DNA of 64,000 nt, taken from NCBI GenBank assembly GCA_964493505.1, contig CAZBNP010000017.1, positions 1 through 64,000 on the forward strand, written 5' to 3'. Of the stretch, positions 25,153 through 33,199 are shown in pieces. The notes under the pieces are model-generated. The model searched no databases. It was not told where the DNA came from and saw only the letters and a program-made list of their open reading frames with translations. Each line of letters opens with the position of its first letter. Positions within the stretch are counted from its first letter, which is position 1. Origin of the DNA: Chryseosolibacter sp964493505. GTDB lineage: Bacteria > Bacteroidota > Bacteroidia > Cytophagales > Cyclobacteriaceae. Both the position numbers and the translations under genes were made by a program.

Positions 25153-26295
25153 TTACGAGAATCGGTTGCCGGTTGTTTCTTCGATTGCGTGAAGCGTATG
25201 GACGAGTTTCGTGATATCATCATTGTTGTTGAACGTATGAAGGCATATTCTCAATCGCTCTTTCCCTTCCGGAACCGTTGGTGACAAGATTGGCCTGACA
25301 TCAAATCCGAGGTGGCGTATCTGCCTGGCTGTTTCCCTGACGTTTTCGTTTCCCGGCATAAGAAAAGTCTGAATGGCCGAGCGGCTTTCAGTTCTGTTTT
25401 TCAATCCTGCAGCGTTGCTGAGGAATAGATCGGTCTTATGTTTCAGGGTGCCCTGAAGTGAAATATTTTCATTAAGAAGATCAAAGGCACACCCGATGGA
25501 TGCAAGCTGGTATTGTGACGGGCCCGTGGTGTATATGAAAGGACGCGCGAAGTTGATAAGATAGTCGACTACCGATGCCGAGCCGCATACGCATGCACCG
25601 CATACGCCCATTGCTTTTCCGAAGGTGTAGATCCTTATATCAATCTTGTCGTGAAGGTTCGCTTCTACCGCGATTCCCGATCCTTGTTCGCCGCGGGTGC
25701 CGGTACTATGAGCTTCGTCGAGCACGATGGAAAATTGGTATTTTTCCGAGAGCCGGACGAGTGCTTCCAGCGGACATTCGTCACCGTCCATAGAATATAC
25801 GGATTCGACTACGACAAACACTTTTCCCTTGCTTCCGCCTAATTTCTTTTCGAGGTCTGCGAGGTCGTTATGGCGAAAGCTGAACTTCTTCGCCAGGCTG
25901 AGCCTCGCTCCGTCTTTGATGCTCGCGTGCGCAAGTTCGTCGTATAGGATGGTGTCGTCCTTACCGGGTATTGCCGAAAGCACTGCGAGATTAGCTGTGT
26001 AGCCAGAGTTGAATATCAGCGACGCCTGGCTCCTGAAGATCGCCGCCAGTTTCTGTTCGGTCTCGGTGGCGAGAAAAGAGTTTCCGGAAAGCAAGCGGGA
26101 ACCCGTAGCCCCGTTCTTTACCGGTAGCGAGGCAAGTGTCTTGTTGATGTTCTTATGCAACGCCTCGCTTCCGGCGAGGCCGAGGTAATCATTTGAAGTG
26201 AAGTCTATCAGGTCGCCCGGGGGGTGGAGGGAACGATACAATCCCTTGTTCCTGCGATTGTGCAGTTTCTCCTCTAACCGTTCGTCTAACCTCAT
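25153..26295 (-). CDS. bioF: 8-amino-7-oxononanoate synthase
   Basis: 380 residues from ATG 26295, which follows the SDR stop by four bases; an in-frame upstream start would overlap that gene. PLP-dependent alpha-oxoamine synthase joining L-alanine and pimeloyl thioester. Motifs: FTSNDYLGLA, GSTGSRLL-like NGATGSRLLSGN, DEAHSTGTRG and the Lys of TFGKAMGVCG. The partial similarity to other oxoamine synthases (Kbl, HemA) is outweighed by the bioD-bioA context. Confidence 0.94.
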   Translation of the reverse strand: MRLDERLEEKLHNRRNKGLYRSLHPPGDLIDFTSNDYLGLAGSEALHKNINKTLASLPVKNGATGSRLLSGNSFLATETEQKLAAIFRSQASLIFNSGYTANLAVLSAIPGKDDTILYDELAHASIKDGARLSLAKKFSFRHNDLADLEKKLGGSKGKVFVVVESVYSMDGDECPLEALVRLSEKYQFSIVLDEAHSTGTRGEQGSGIAVEANLHDKIDIRIYTFGKAMGVCGACVCGSASVVDYLINFARPFIYTTGPSQYQLASIGCAFDLLNENISLQGTLKHKTDLFLSNAAGLKNRTESRSAIQTFLMPGNENVRETARQIRHLGFDVRPILSPTVPEGKERLRICLHTFNNNDDITKLVHTLHAIEETTGNRFS

Positions 26296-26299
26296 GCGT

Positions 26300-27157
26300 T
26301 TATTTGCCTCGCATTTTCTCAAATGCATTCCACAATTCTTCTGGTATCATTTCGAGGTGGCTGAACTGACCACCGTTTCGGAGCCACTCGCCGCCATCTA
26401 TGGTGACAACTTCCCCGTTGACATAGGAAGAAAAATCGGAGATGAGGTAGGCTGCGAGATTCGCGAGTTCCTGGTGCTCGCCTACGCGTTTCAGCGGAAT
26501 TCGCTGTGCCGGATCGAATTTTTTAACGAGTTCTCCCGGCAAGAGCCGGCTCCACGCACCTTCGGTCGGGAAAGGTCCCGGGGCAATTGCGTTGCTCCGG
26601 ATGTTGTATTTTGCCCACTCGACTGCGAGCGACCGTGTAAGAGCAAGGACGCCGGCTTTTCCGCAGGCTGACGGAACAACATAGCCTGAACCGGTCCATG
26701 CGTAGGTAGTGACAATATTCAGGAATACCCCCGGCTGTTTCTTTTCTATCCAGTTCTTTCCCGCTGCCAGTGTTGTGTTGTAGGAACCCTTCAATACAAT
26801 GTCGATCACGGTGTCGAAGGCGCGATGCGAAAGCCGTTCCGTAGGACTGATGAAGTTTCCCGCAGCGTTGTTGACAACACCATTCAGGGACCCAAACTCC
26901 GCTTCGGCCTGGGTGATTACACCTTCTACCTCTTCGTATATCCTCACATCGCAGGCCACCGCGAGTACTTTCCCACCCGTCTCCCTGGAGAGCTCGTTCG
27001 CTGTCCGATCCAGTACATCTTTTTTTCGACTTGTGATAACAAGGTTGGCGCCCAATTGAAGGAAGTATTTGCCCATCGATCGACCGAGCCCTGTGCCGCC
27101 TCCGGTTACGATAATTGTTTTTCCCCTGAGTGAATCCGGTTGAAGCATTCCTGTCAT
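26300..27157 (-). CDS. SDR oxidoreductase, 2,4-dienoyl-CoA reductase-like
   Basis: 285 residues. Rossmann motif GGGTGLGRSMG near residue 18 and NNAAGN. Instead of the classical YxxxK it has VPSACGKAG, the arrangement of 2,4-dienoyl-CoA reductases (DECR type, Ser and Lys in place of Tyr-Lys), and PGPFPTEGAW resembles their substrate loop. It probably reduces an unsaturated fatty acyl-CoA with NADPH. It is first in the operon with bioF, bioD and bioA; a link to supply of the pimeloyl precursor is conceivable but not shown by the sequence. Confidence 0.88.
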   Translation of the reverse strand: MTGMLQPDSLRGKTIIVTGGGTGLGRSMGKYFLQLGANLVITSRKKDVLDRTANELSRETGGKVLAVACDVRIYEEVEGVITQAEAEFGSLNGVVNNAAGNFISPTERLSHRAFDTVIDIVLKGSYNTTLAAGKNWIEKKQPGVFLNIVTTYAWTGSGYVVPSACGKAGVLALTRSLAVEWAKYNIRSNAIAPGPFPTEGAWSRLLPGELVKKFDPAQRIPLKRVGEHQELANLAAYLISDFSSYVNGEVVTIDGGEWLRNGGQFSHLEMIPEELWNAFEKMRGK

Positions 27158-27195
27158 AATCCGAAAGTTTTTGTCAAGATAGGGATTTTACGACG

Positions 27196-27222
27196 ATCGC
27201 CATTCAGGCGATATTCGAATAT
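27196..27222. promoter_or_regulatory. Overlapping palindromes in the bio/PLDc_N divergent promoter region
   Basis: ATCGCC and GGCGAT (27196-27201, 27207-27212) form a 6-bp hairpin, and ATATTCGAATAT (27211-27222) is a perfect 12-bp palindrome starting in its second arm. They lie in the 127-bp gap between the divergent SDR-bio operon and the small membrane peptide gene, so an operator is plausible. I cannot tie it to a known regulator. Confidence 0.35.
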
Positions 27223-27284
27223 TTCGCTACCTTAGAAACCGGTTTCATGCTGTAATCAATAGCAATCACCAGACTGTTAATACT

Positions 27285-27452
27285 ATGGAAAAACTGATTT
27301 ACCTGGTTATTCTGATCATTGATGTTATCGTGATCATTGAAGTCGTTAAGAGCAATAAGGACACAGGGAAGAAAGTACTGTGGATTATTGCGGTGTTGTT
27401 CCTCCCGATACTCGGGCCTTTGCTCTACTATTTTCTGGGAAGAGGAAAGTAG
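27285..27452 (+). CDS. 55-residue PLDc_N-type membrane peptide
   Basis: An open frame from ATG 27285 encodes 55 residues: MEKLIYLVILIIDVIVIIEV, a short basic hinge SNKDTGKKV, then WIIAVLFLPILGPLLYYFLG with RGK at the end. Two hydrophobic helices with the W..A....P..G...Y pattern are typical of the phospholipase D-nuclease N-terminal (PLDc_N) small membrane proteins common in Bacteroidota. Their role is not known. It ends 9 bases before the MFS gene, so the two are probably cotranscribed. Confidence 0.8.
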   Translation: MEKLIYLVILIIDVIVIIEVVKSNKDTGKKVLWIIAVLFLPILGPLLYYFLGRGK

Positions 27453-27461
27453 ATCCCCTAA

Positions 27462-28733
27462 ATGGACAAGAAGGATTTGAAGCTGCTCTTCAGCGTGCCG
27501 GTCATTGTGGCTGCGCTGGGTTATTTTGTTGATATCTACGATCTTTTGTTGTTTAGTATCGTCCGCAAGCCAAGTCTCATATCGCTTGGCGTCGTCGAGG
27601 CGGACTTGCTTATCGAGGGTGAATTCCTGTTGCGATGGCAGATGGGTGGCCTGCTTATCGGCGGCATCATCTGGGGAGTCATGGGCGACAAACGGGGTCG
27701 ATTGTCTGTGTTGTTTGGCTCGATCCTTCTCTATTCGCTGGCCAATATCGCCAATGGATTTGTAACGACGGTTGATCAGTATGCTACATTGCGATTCATC
27801 GCCGGAATAGGTCTTGCCGGAGAACTGGGAGCTGGCATAACACTGGTCTCCGAGATTCTTCCCGCACGGCTCCGCGGGTATGCAACGACCATCATTGCGT
27901 CGGTAGGTATTACCGGAGCTATCCTCGCGAACTTTGTCGCTCGTATTTTTGATTGGCAGGTCGCATATTTTATTGGCGGGGGCCTGGGTCTTCTTCTTTT
28001 GGTTGCCCGGATCAGCGTCTTTGAGTCGGGGATGTTTTTAAAACTCCGGGAGTCGGCGGTTCAGCGTGGAAACTTCTTCCGCCTGTTTTCCTCCAGAGGA
28101 ATCTTTACCCGTTATATGGGATGTATCATGATAGGACTGCCGATCTGGTACGTCGCCGGGATCCTGGTGACCTTTGCGCCGGAGTTTGCGAATGCGCTGT
28201 CGGTAACGGGTACTGTACTCGCAGGCGATGCCGTGATGTTCTGCTACATAGGCCTCGCGCTCGGCGACTTCTCCAGTGGCTTTATCTCGCAGAAAGTAGG
28301 GTCGAGGAAAAAGGTGGTCTCAGCATTCCTCGTTCTGACACTGATCGCTATCGTGTTCTACCTTTTCATGCCGGTAAGGACCGTTGGGTTTTTCTATGGC
28401 GTTTGCGTGCTGCTGGGTATCGCAATAGGCTATTGGGCGTTGTTCGTTACCATCGCCGCCGAACAGTTTGGCACCAACCTCCGATCGACTGTCGCCACGA
28501 CAGTGCCGAATTTTATAAGAGGTACAGTGGTTCCTTTGACGTTTCTTTTTCAGCTGTTGCGTGGCATTATCGCGGATCACAACACCGTATCACAGGGCGC
28601 TGAGCGGGCTCAGGATACCGGCATCATTTACGGTGCGCTTGTGGTGGGCGTTGTTACAGTAGTCATAGCATTCTTATCGCTTCGCGCAATAGACGAGACA
28701 TACGGTCGCGACCTCAATTTTGAGGAGGTGTAG
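27462..28733 (+). CDS. MFS transporter
   Basis: 423 residues with about 12 hydrophobic segments. Conserved major-facilitator text: DIYDLLLFS in TM1, GDKRGR between TM2 and TM3 (the loop 2-3 motif), and GAGITLVSEILPARLRGYAT after TM4, close to the sugar/organic-acid branch. A second GDF/SQKVGSRK lies in the loop 8-9 repeat. The substrate cannot be assigned. It sits directly behind the PLDc_N peptide gene and is convergent with the cystathionine gamma-synthase gene, four bases away. Confidence 0.9.
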   Translation: MDKKDLKLLFSVPVIVAALGYFVDIYDLLLFSIVRKPSLISLGVVEADLLIEGEFLLRWQMGGLLIGGIIWGVMGDKRGRLSVLFGSILLYSLANIANGFVTTVDQYATLRFIAGIGLAGELGAGITLVSEILPARLRGYATTIIASVGITGAILANFVARIFDWQVAYFIGGGLGLLLLVARISVFESGMFLKLRESAVQRGNFFRLFSSRGIFTRYMGCIMIGLPIWYVAGILVTFAPEFANALSVTGTVLAGDAVMFCYIGLALGDFSSGFISQKVGSRKKVVSAFLVLTLIAIVFYLFMPVRTVGFFYGVCVLLGIAIGYWALFVTIAAEQFGTNLRSTVATTVPNFIRGTVVPLTFLFQLLRGIIADHNTVSQGAERAQDTGIIYGALVVGVVTVVIAFLSLRAIDETYGRDLNFEEV

Positions 28734-28737
28734 CCCG

Positions 28738-29880
28738 TCAGGCGCGTATTGCCTGATCGAGGTCGGCAATCAGATCGTCAGCGTCTTCAATGCCGATGCT
28801 GAGACGGATGAGCGAATCTACAAGCCCGCTTTTTTCGCGTTCTTCTTTCGGGATACTGGCATGTGTCATGGAAGCCGGGTGGTTGACAAGTGACTCAACA
28901 CCGCCGAGCGACTCGGCCAGTGAAAACACCTTGACGTTTTCCATGAGCCTGGTGGCCTTTTCAACGCTGTCGTCCTTGAGAGTAAACGACAGCATGCCCC
29001 CGAAGTCGCGCATTTGCTTTTTGGCGATATCATGATTGGGATGGTCGGTGAATCCCGGCCAGTACACTCTGCCGACGCTGGGATGGGATTTCAGGAATTC
29101 CGCTACTTTTCTGCCGTTGAGGCAATGGCGTTCCATACGCAGGTGCAGGGTCTTGATACCCCGCAATACCAGGAATGAATCCTGTGGACCCGGCACGGCC
29201 CCGCATGAATTCATGATGAATGCGAGGTCCTGATACAACTTCTCATCGTTCATCACGAGCGCACCCATGACTACATCCGAATGCCCACCGAGGTACTTGG
29301 TCACAGAATGCATGACGATATCGGCGCCGAGGTCGAGCGGATTCTGAAGATAAGGTGATGCAAAAGTGTTGTCTACCGCAACCGTGATATTGCGTTTTTT
29401 CGCGATCGCCGTACTGGCTGCGATGTCGACGATGTTCATCAGCGGATTTGTCGGTGTTTCTATCCAAAGCAGCTTCGTGCGGTCGCTGATAACGGCTTCG
29501 ATATTCGATGCAGTAGTCAGGTCAATGAAGTGAAATTTGATACCATACTTCTCGAAGACGCGCTTAAACATGCGATAGGTTCCGCCATAGAGATCATTAC
29601 CCGTGATCACCTCATCGCCAGGCGCCAGCAATTTGATCACCGCATCGGTCGCACCCATGCCCGACGAGAAACAGAGAGCAAACTTGCCGTTCTCAAGTGA
29701 TGCTAGGCTTGCCTGAAGCGCGTTGCGGGTGGGGTTTGCTCCGCGCGCGTATGCATACCCCTTATTTTTCGCAGGTGACTCCTGCACGTATGTTGAAGTT
29801 TGGTAAATAGGCGTCATGATGGCTCCCGTGGTGGGATCCGGAACTACTCCCGCATGTACAGCTTTGGTTGCAAATTTCAT
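28738..29880 (-). CDS. metB: Cystathionine gamma-synthase / gamma-lyase family enzyme
   Basis: 380 residues from ATG 29880, which has AAGGA upstream; a longer frame adds eleven residues without ribosome site. Cys/Met metabolism PLP enzyme with YARGANPTRN, SSGMGATDAV, AVDNTFASPYLQNPL and Schiff-base Lys in HSVTKYLGGHSD, then SLGGVESLVNHPASMTHA. These features fit gamma-synthase (methionine synthesis) or gamma-lyase (cysteine formation); the sequence alone does not decide. No SAM riboswitch was seen in the leader. Confidence 0.9.
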   Translation of the reverse strand: MKFATKAVHAGVVPDPTTGAIMTPIYQTSTYVQESPAKNKGYAYARGANPTRNALQASLASLENGKFALCFSSGMGATDAVIKLLAPGDEVITGNDLYGGTYRMFKRVFEKYGIKFHFIDLTTASNIEAVISDRTKLLWIETPTNPLMNIVDIAASTAIAKKRNITVAVDNTFASPYLQNPLDLGADIVMHSVTKYLGGHSDVVMGALVMNDEKLYQDLAFIMNSCGAVPGPQDSFLVLRGIKTLHLRMERHCLNGRKVAEFLKSHPSVGRVYWPGFTDHPNHDIAKKQMRDFGGMLSFTLKDDSVEKATRLMENVKVFSLAESLGGVESLVNHPASMTHASIPKEEREKSGLVDSLIRLSIGIEDADDLIADLDQAIRA

Positions 29881-30017
29881 ATTCCTTGCGTTTTGATGGC
29901 AAAAATAGCCCAAAAAACGTGCTTTTGGGTTACATTGTAGATGTAAGTTTTATTAATAACATCCCTCTCGGGTGATACCTGACTGAAGTCTGAACCCTTA
30001 CCCCTAACTCATCAGAT

Positions 30018-31169
30018 ATGAAGTTGTTATATTCACTACTTCTCTCTCTCACTTGCGCGGTCATGGCGCACGCCCAGGTGGGAATCGGAACTACTTCTCC
30101 AAACTCAAACGCCGTTCTTGAACTAAGATCCCCGAGCCGTAGCCAGGGATTTCTGGTGCCTCGGCTGTCAGCCGATCAGCGTGATGTTCTCGACTATACC
30201 GTTCACGAAAACGGTATGCTGGTGTACGACAGCGTTGAGAATGTTTTCTATTACTGGCAGCTGAACCGATGGGTGCCCATTCAGATGGGGGAGAACGAAA
30301 CCCAGGATCTTGTGTTGAACGGGACTACGCTTACCATCTCGAACAACCCTTCGGCCACGGAGATTGATCTGGCTCCCTTTTCCGGCACGAACACCGATAA
30401 TCAGACGCTCGCATACAATGCGACAACCGGCGCTTTGAGTATCACCGGTGGTAATAACGTAACGGTGACACCTGCTGGCGCGGCGGGAGGGGTGCTAACC
30501 GGAACTTATCCGAATCCGGGGCTGGCAAATAACTCGGTGGTCAATACCAAGATAGCAGACAACGCCGTGACTACTACCAAGATTGCAAACAACGCCGTGA
30601 CAGCAGGAAAAATCGCACCCGCCAGTACGGTTGGCCATGTGTTAACCACAACAGGGGCCGGAACAACTGCCTGGGCTGCGCCGCAACAGGGAGGCGGCGG
30701 TGGCGAAGGTCTTTGGGAAACCCTGAAAAACAGCCCCGATGCGAACGGCGAGCTGGCTTTCAATTTCTCATCGGTATCGATTGGCGACTGGTCGGGTCCC
30801 GGACCGGGTGCGCTGAATGTCAATGGCTCTCACTACGTCAACTTCAAGGTCGTTGACGATGGGTATAGTGTCGAGAAAGCGGATTATATTTTATTCGGAA
30901 GGCCGGGTTCGGGAAAGCCGGTCAACATCATGTTGCCACCAGCGGAGGAAAACATAGGGAGGGTGCTGGTGTTCAGGTCGATGGGTGTTAACGCGTCCGA
31001 AGCAGTGATCGTCAGGGCATCGAAAGGCACGATCGACGGGTTTGCGGAATCCGAAGTGATGTATCTCGATGGCGGCGCCAACAGAGCCTTTGCAATCACA
31101 GTCCTTTCGGTGGGCGCGGAATGGGTAACGATCAGCCGTTCCATACCTGACCCACGTAAAGGCGGATAA
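30018..31169 (+). CDS. Secreted fibre-like protein with NAV-TTKIA repeats
   Basis: 383 residues with signal peptide (cleavage near Ala19-Gln20). Residues 20-60 carry VGIGTTSPNSNAVLELRSPS, a header seen in many Bacteroidota surface and tail-fibre-like proteins. A middle region has TGTYPNPGLA and three tandem NxxVxxxKIA units (about 172-200), then a Gly-rich hinge (225-229) and a C-terminal beta-rich domain. The stop is two bases before the next gene, a type IX-sorted protein. Header and layout recur in the gene at 32406. An adhesin or surface fibre is likely. Confidence 0.85.
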   Translation: MKLLYSLLLSLTCAVMAHAQVGIGTTSPNSNAVLELRSPSRSQGFLVPRLSADQRDVLDYTVHENGMLVYDSVENVFYYWQLNRWVPIQMGENETQDLVLNGTTLTISNNPSATEIDLAPFSGTNTDNQTLAYNATTGALSITGGNNVTVTPAGAAGGVLTGTYPNPGLANNSVVNTKIADNAVTTTKIANNAVTAGKIAPASTVGHVLTTTGAGTTAWAAPQQGGGGGEGLWETLKNSPDANGELAFNFSSVSIGDWSGPGPGALNVNGSHYVNFKVVDDGYSVEKADYILFGRPGSGKPVNIMLPPAEENIGRVLVFRSMGVNASEAVIVRASKGTIDGFAESEVMYLDGGANRAFAITVLSVGAEWVTISRSIPDPRKGG

Positions 31170-31171
31170 GT

Positions 31172-32314
31172 ATGAGATTCGCCTCAACCATATTCTTTGT
31201 CGTGTTCTGCCACTCACTGAGCGCGCAGAACCTGTATAACGAATCGGTCATCAGCATTGGTTCGGGCAGCGTTCTCTTCGTGAAAGATACCATCTTCAAC
31301 GAAGGCACAATCGTCAACAACGGCGATATGCAGGTAGGGGGGTCGTGGATCAACCACGCTGAATATCAGGCGGGCGACGGACAAATAACATTCAACAGCG
31401 ATCTTCCCCAAATCATCAACCACAATGACCAGTCGTTCAGCAGGCTGACGCTTATCGGCGGAGGGCAAAAACAAATTCTCGCCGACATCACGATTGAAAA
31501 TGAGCTGCGCCTGACAGACGGAATACTGGCATCGCAGAACGGTTCCAGAATTGTGATTGCAGAAACCGCGCAAGTTGTGGGCGGCTCGAATACTTCGCAT
31601 ATCCGGGGCCCTGTCTATCATTTGGGACCAGGCCATAAGCTGTTCCCGGTGGGAAACGGATCAGTCTATTTACCGGTTGAATTTCTCAACGTGGAGGGTG
31701 CTTCACCCGAGATCGGCGTTACCGCTGTCGGCCTTGACGGGCAGTCACTGGTCGCGTCGTCTTCCTTGAAAGCTGTCTCGACAAACCGGTACTGGCAGGT
31801 GGATGTTGTGTCGGGCACGTTGGCAAACTCACGGGTAGTGCTCCCTGTAAAGAATGAGAACGTTGTCATTACCGCTGAAGAAGTGGTGGTGGCGCAAGCG
31901 GACGATCTCAATGAGCCGTTCGAAAGCCTGGGCCGGCTGGAATATGAGGGTACTCCTACCGATGGAAGGGTTACCAGCGAAGGGACGTTTGGAAAGTCGC
32001 TGCTCGCGGTGGGAACGGCTACCGGTGCGGAAGGGATCATCGTCTATAATGCGGTTTCTCCCAATGGAGATGACCTTAACGCTTTCCTGAGAATTCTCAA
32101 CATTGAGAATTTCAGTGAAAATACATTCATGTTGTTCAATCGCTGGGGTGACAAGGTCTTCGAGATCCAAAATTACGACAACCGGGAGCGTGTCTTCCGC
32201 GGCAAGTCGAACATCGACGGTGATAAAGACCTGAGTTCGGGGACCTACTTCTATGTGATTGAGACAATTTCTGACGGCAGGAGAATCGAAGGATTCCTGA
32301 CCGTAAGGAAATAG
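31172..32314 (+). CDS. Type IX-sorted beta-helix-like surface protein
   Basis: 380 residues with signal peptide (cut near Ala17-Gln18). The N-terminal half has stacked strands (NEGTIVNNGDMQVGGSW; ITFNSDLPQIINH) suggesting a beta-helix or solenoid. The last 90 residues are the gliding-motility-associated C-terminal domain (VYNAVSPNGDDLN, then LFNRWGDKVFE and SGTYFYVIE), the type B signal for export by the type IX system. It is coupled to the fibre-like gene upstream and is a paralogue of 33200-34363. Confidence 0.9.
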   Translation: MRFASTIFFVVFCHSLSAQNLYNESVISIGSGSVLFVKDTIFNEGTIVNNGDMQVGGSWINHAEYQAGDGQITFNSDLPQIINHNDQSFSRLTLIGGGQKQILADITIENELRLTDGILASQNGSRIVIAETAQVVGGSNTSHIRGPVYHLGPGHKLFPVGNGSVYLPVEFLNVEGASPEIGVTAVGLDGQSLVASSSLKAVSTNRYWQVDVVSGTLANSRVVLPVKNENVVITAEEVVVAQADDLNEPFESLGRLEYEGTPTDGRVTSEGTFGKSLLAVGTATGAEGIIVYNAVSPNGDDLNAFLRILNIENFSENTFMLFNRWGDKVFEIQNYDNRERVFRGKSNIDGDKDLSSGTYFYVIETISDGRRIEGFLTVRK

Positions 32315-32405
32315 TAGTCGCTCGTACCGGGCGAAAAGATATTCGATCTTTCAGTTTACCTACCCGCGTTTTCCGGTATCAATCGGTCCACTCCATTCTG
32401 TTGTT

Positions 32406-33197
32406 ATGTGCCGATTGTTTAGAAATCTCGTATTCCTCGTTCTGTTTGTTGCCGGCCCGCATGCGCTGTTTTCACAGGTGGGTATCAACACCGATGTGCC
32501 CAACAGTCGTGCGGTATTGGATCTTCGTTCTCCTACCAACGATCAGGGACTGCTAGTCCCGCGGATGAGTACTGTGCAACGAACGGCCCAGGCTTTCACT
32601 TCGCTAATGACAGAAGCGGAAAATGGACTCCTCGTCTTTGATACCAACGATAAGCTTTTCTACTACTGGATGGATTCTGAGTGGAAGCCCTTGGCGGTCG
32701 AAGGAGGACTCCAGGGAGAGAAAGGCGACAAGGGTGACAAAGGCGATCCGGGCGATCCCGGGCCAGCGGGTCTTCAGGGGGAAAAGGGGGATCAAGGCGA
32801 CAAGGGTGATAAAGGCGATCCGGGCGATCCTGGACCAGCGGGCCCCCAAGGGGAGAAAGGAGATCAGGGAGAACCTGGAATTCCTGTTGCCTTCAAGGCG
32901 GTGACAGTAGGTTCCAACTATACGGCTACTGCTTCGGATGACGTGATTATCGCCGTAAACGGCGGCACCACCATTACACTTCCACAGGCGGGATCGGTTC
33001 CCGGCAAGGTATTGCATATCCGGCATCGTCTCAACTTGCTCGATTTACTGGGTAATGTTACCATCAGCGCGCCTCCGGGAAACAGCATCATCGATGGCTC
33101 AGCCGCTCAGAATTTCATAATCGGGTTACTCAACCCTACGGCTATCACCGTGATTGCCGTTGATACGGATAAGTGGTACGTCATCGGGAAATTTTAA
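32406..33197 (+). CDS. Secreted fibre-like protein with collagen-like stalk
   Basis: 263 residues. Signal peptide, then the header VGINTDVPNSRAVLDLRSPT, paralogous to that of the 30018 gene. Residues 104-160 are a collagen-like Gly-X-Y run (units GEKGDKGDKGDPGDPGPAG), followed by a C-terminal domain of about 100 residues (ITLPQAGSVPGKVL...DKWYVIGKF) similar in plan to the tail of the paralogue. Triple-helix trimerisation is expected for such stalks. It ends two bases before the next type IX-sorted gene. Confidence 0.88.
   Translation: MCRLFRNLVFLVLFVAGPHALFSQVGINTDVPNSRAVLDLRSPTNDQGLLVPRMSTVQRTAQAFTSLMTEAENGLLVFDTNDKLFYYWMDSEWKPLAVEGGLQGEKGDKGDKGDPGDPGPAGLQGEKGDQGDKGDKGDPGDPGPAGPQGEKGDQGEPGIPVAFKAVTVGSNYTATASDDVIIAVNGGTTITLPQAGSVPGKVLHIRHRLNLLDLLGNVTISAPPGNSIIDGSAAQNFIIGLLNPTAITVIAVDTDKWYVIGKF
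32715..32885 (+). repeat. Collagen-like Gly-X-Y coding repeat
   Basis: The DNA consists of two long and one partial copy of a unit (63-72 bp) encoding GEKGD(Q/K)GDKGDPGDPGPAG. The two full copies differ mainly at third positions and by a 9-bp insertion, pointing to past slippage or unequal exchange. Confidence 0.85.
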
Positions 33198-33199
33198 CT

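Noticed and set aside
29881..30017. SAM riboswitch in the leader of the cystathionine gamma-synthase gene
   Set aside because: A GAGAGGG stretch is present, but the conserved core and paired helices of SAM riboswitches were not found.
32715..32885. Possible CRISPR array or non-coding minisatellite
   Set aside because: The repeats keep frame and encode Gly-X-Y triplets; no spacers and no cas genes in the window.
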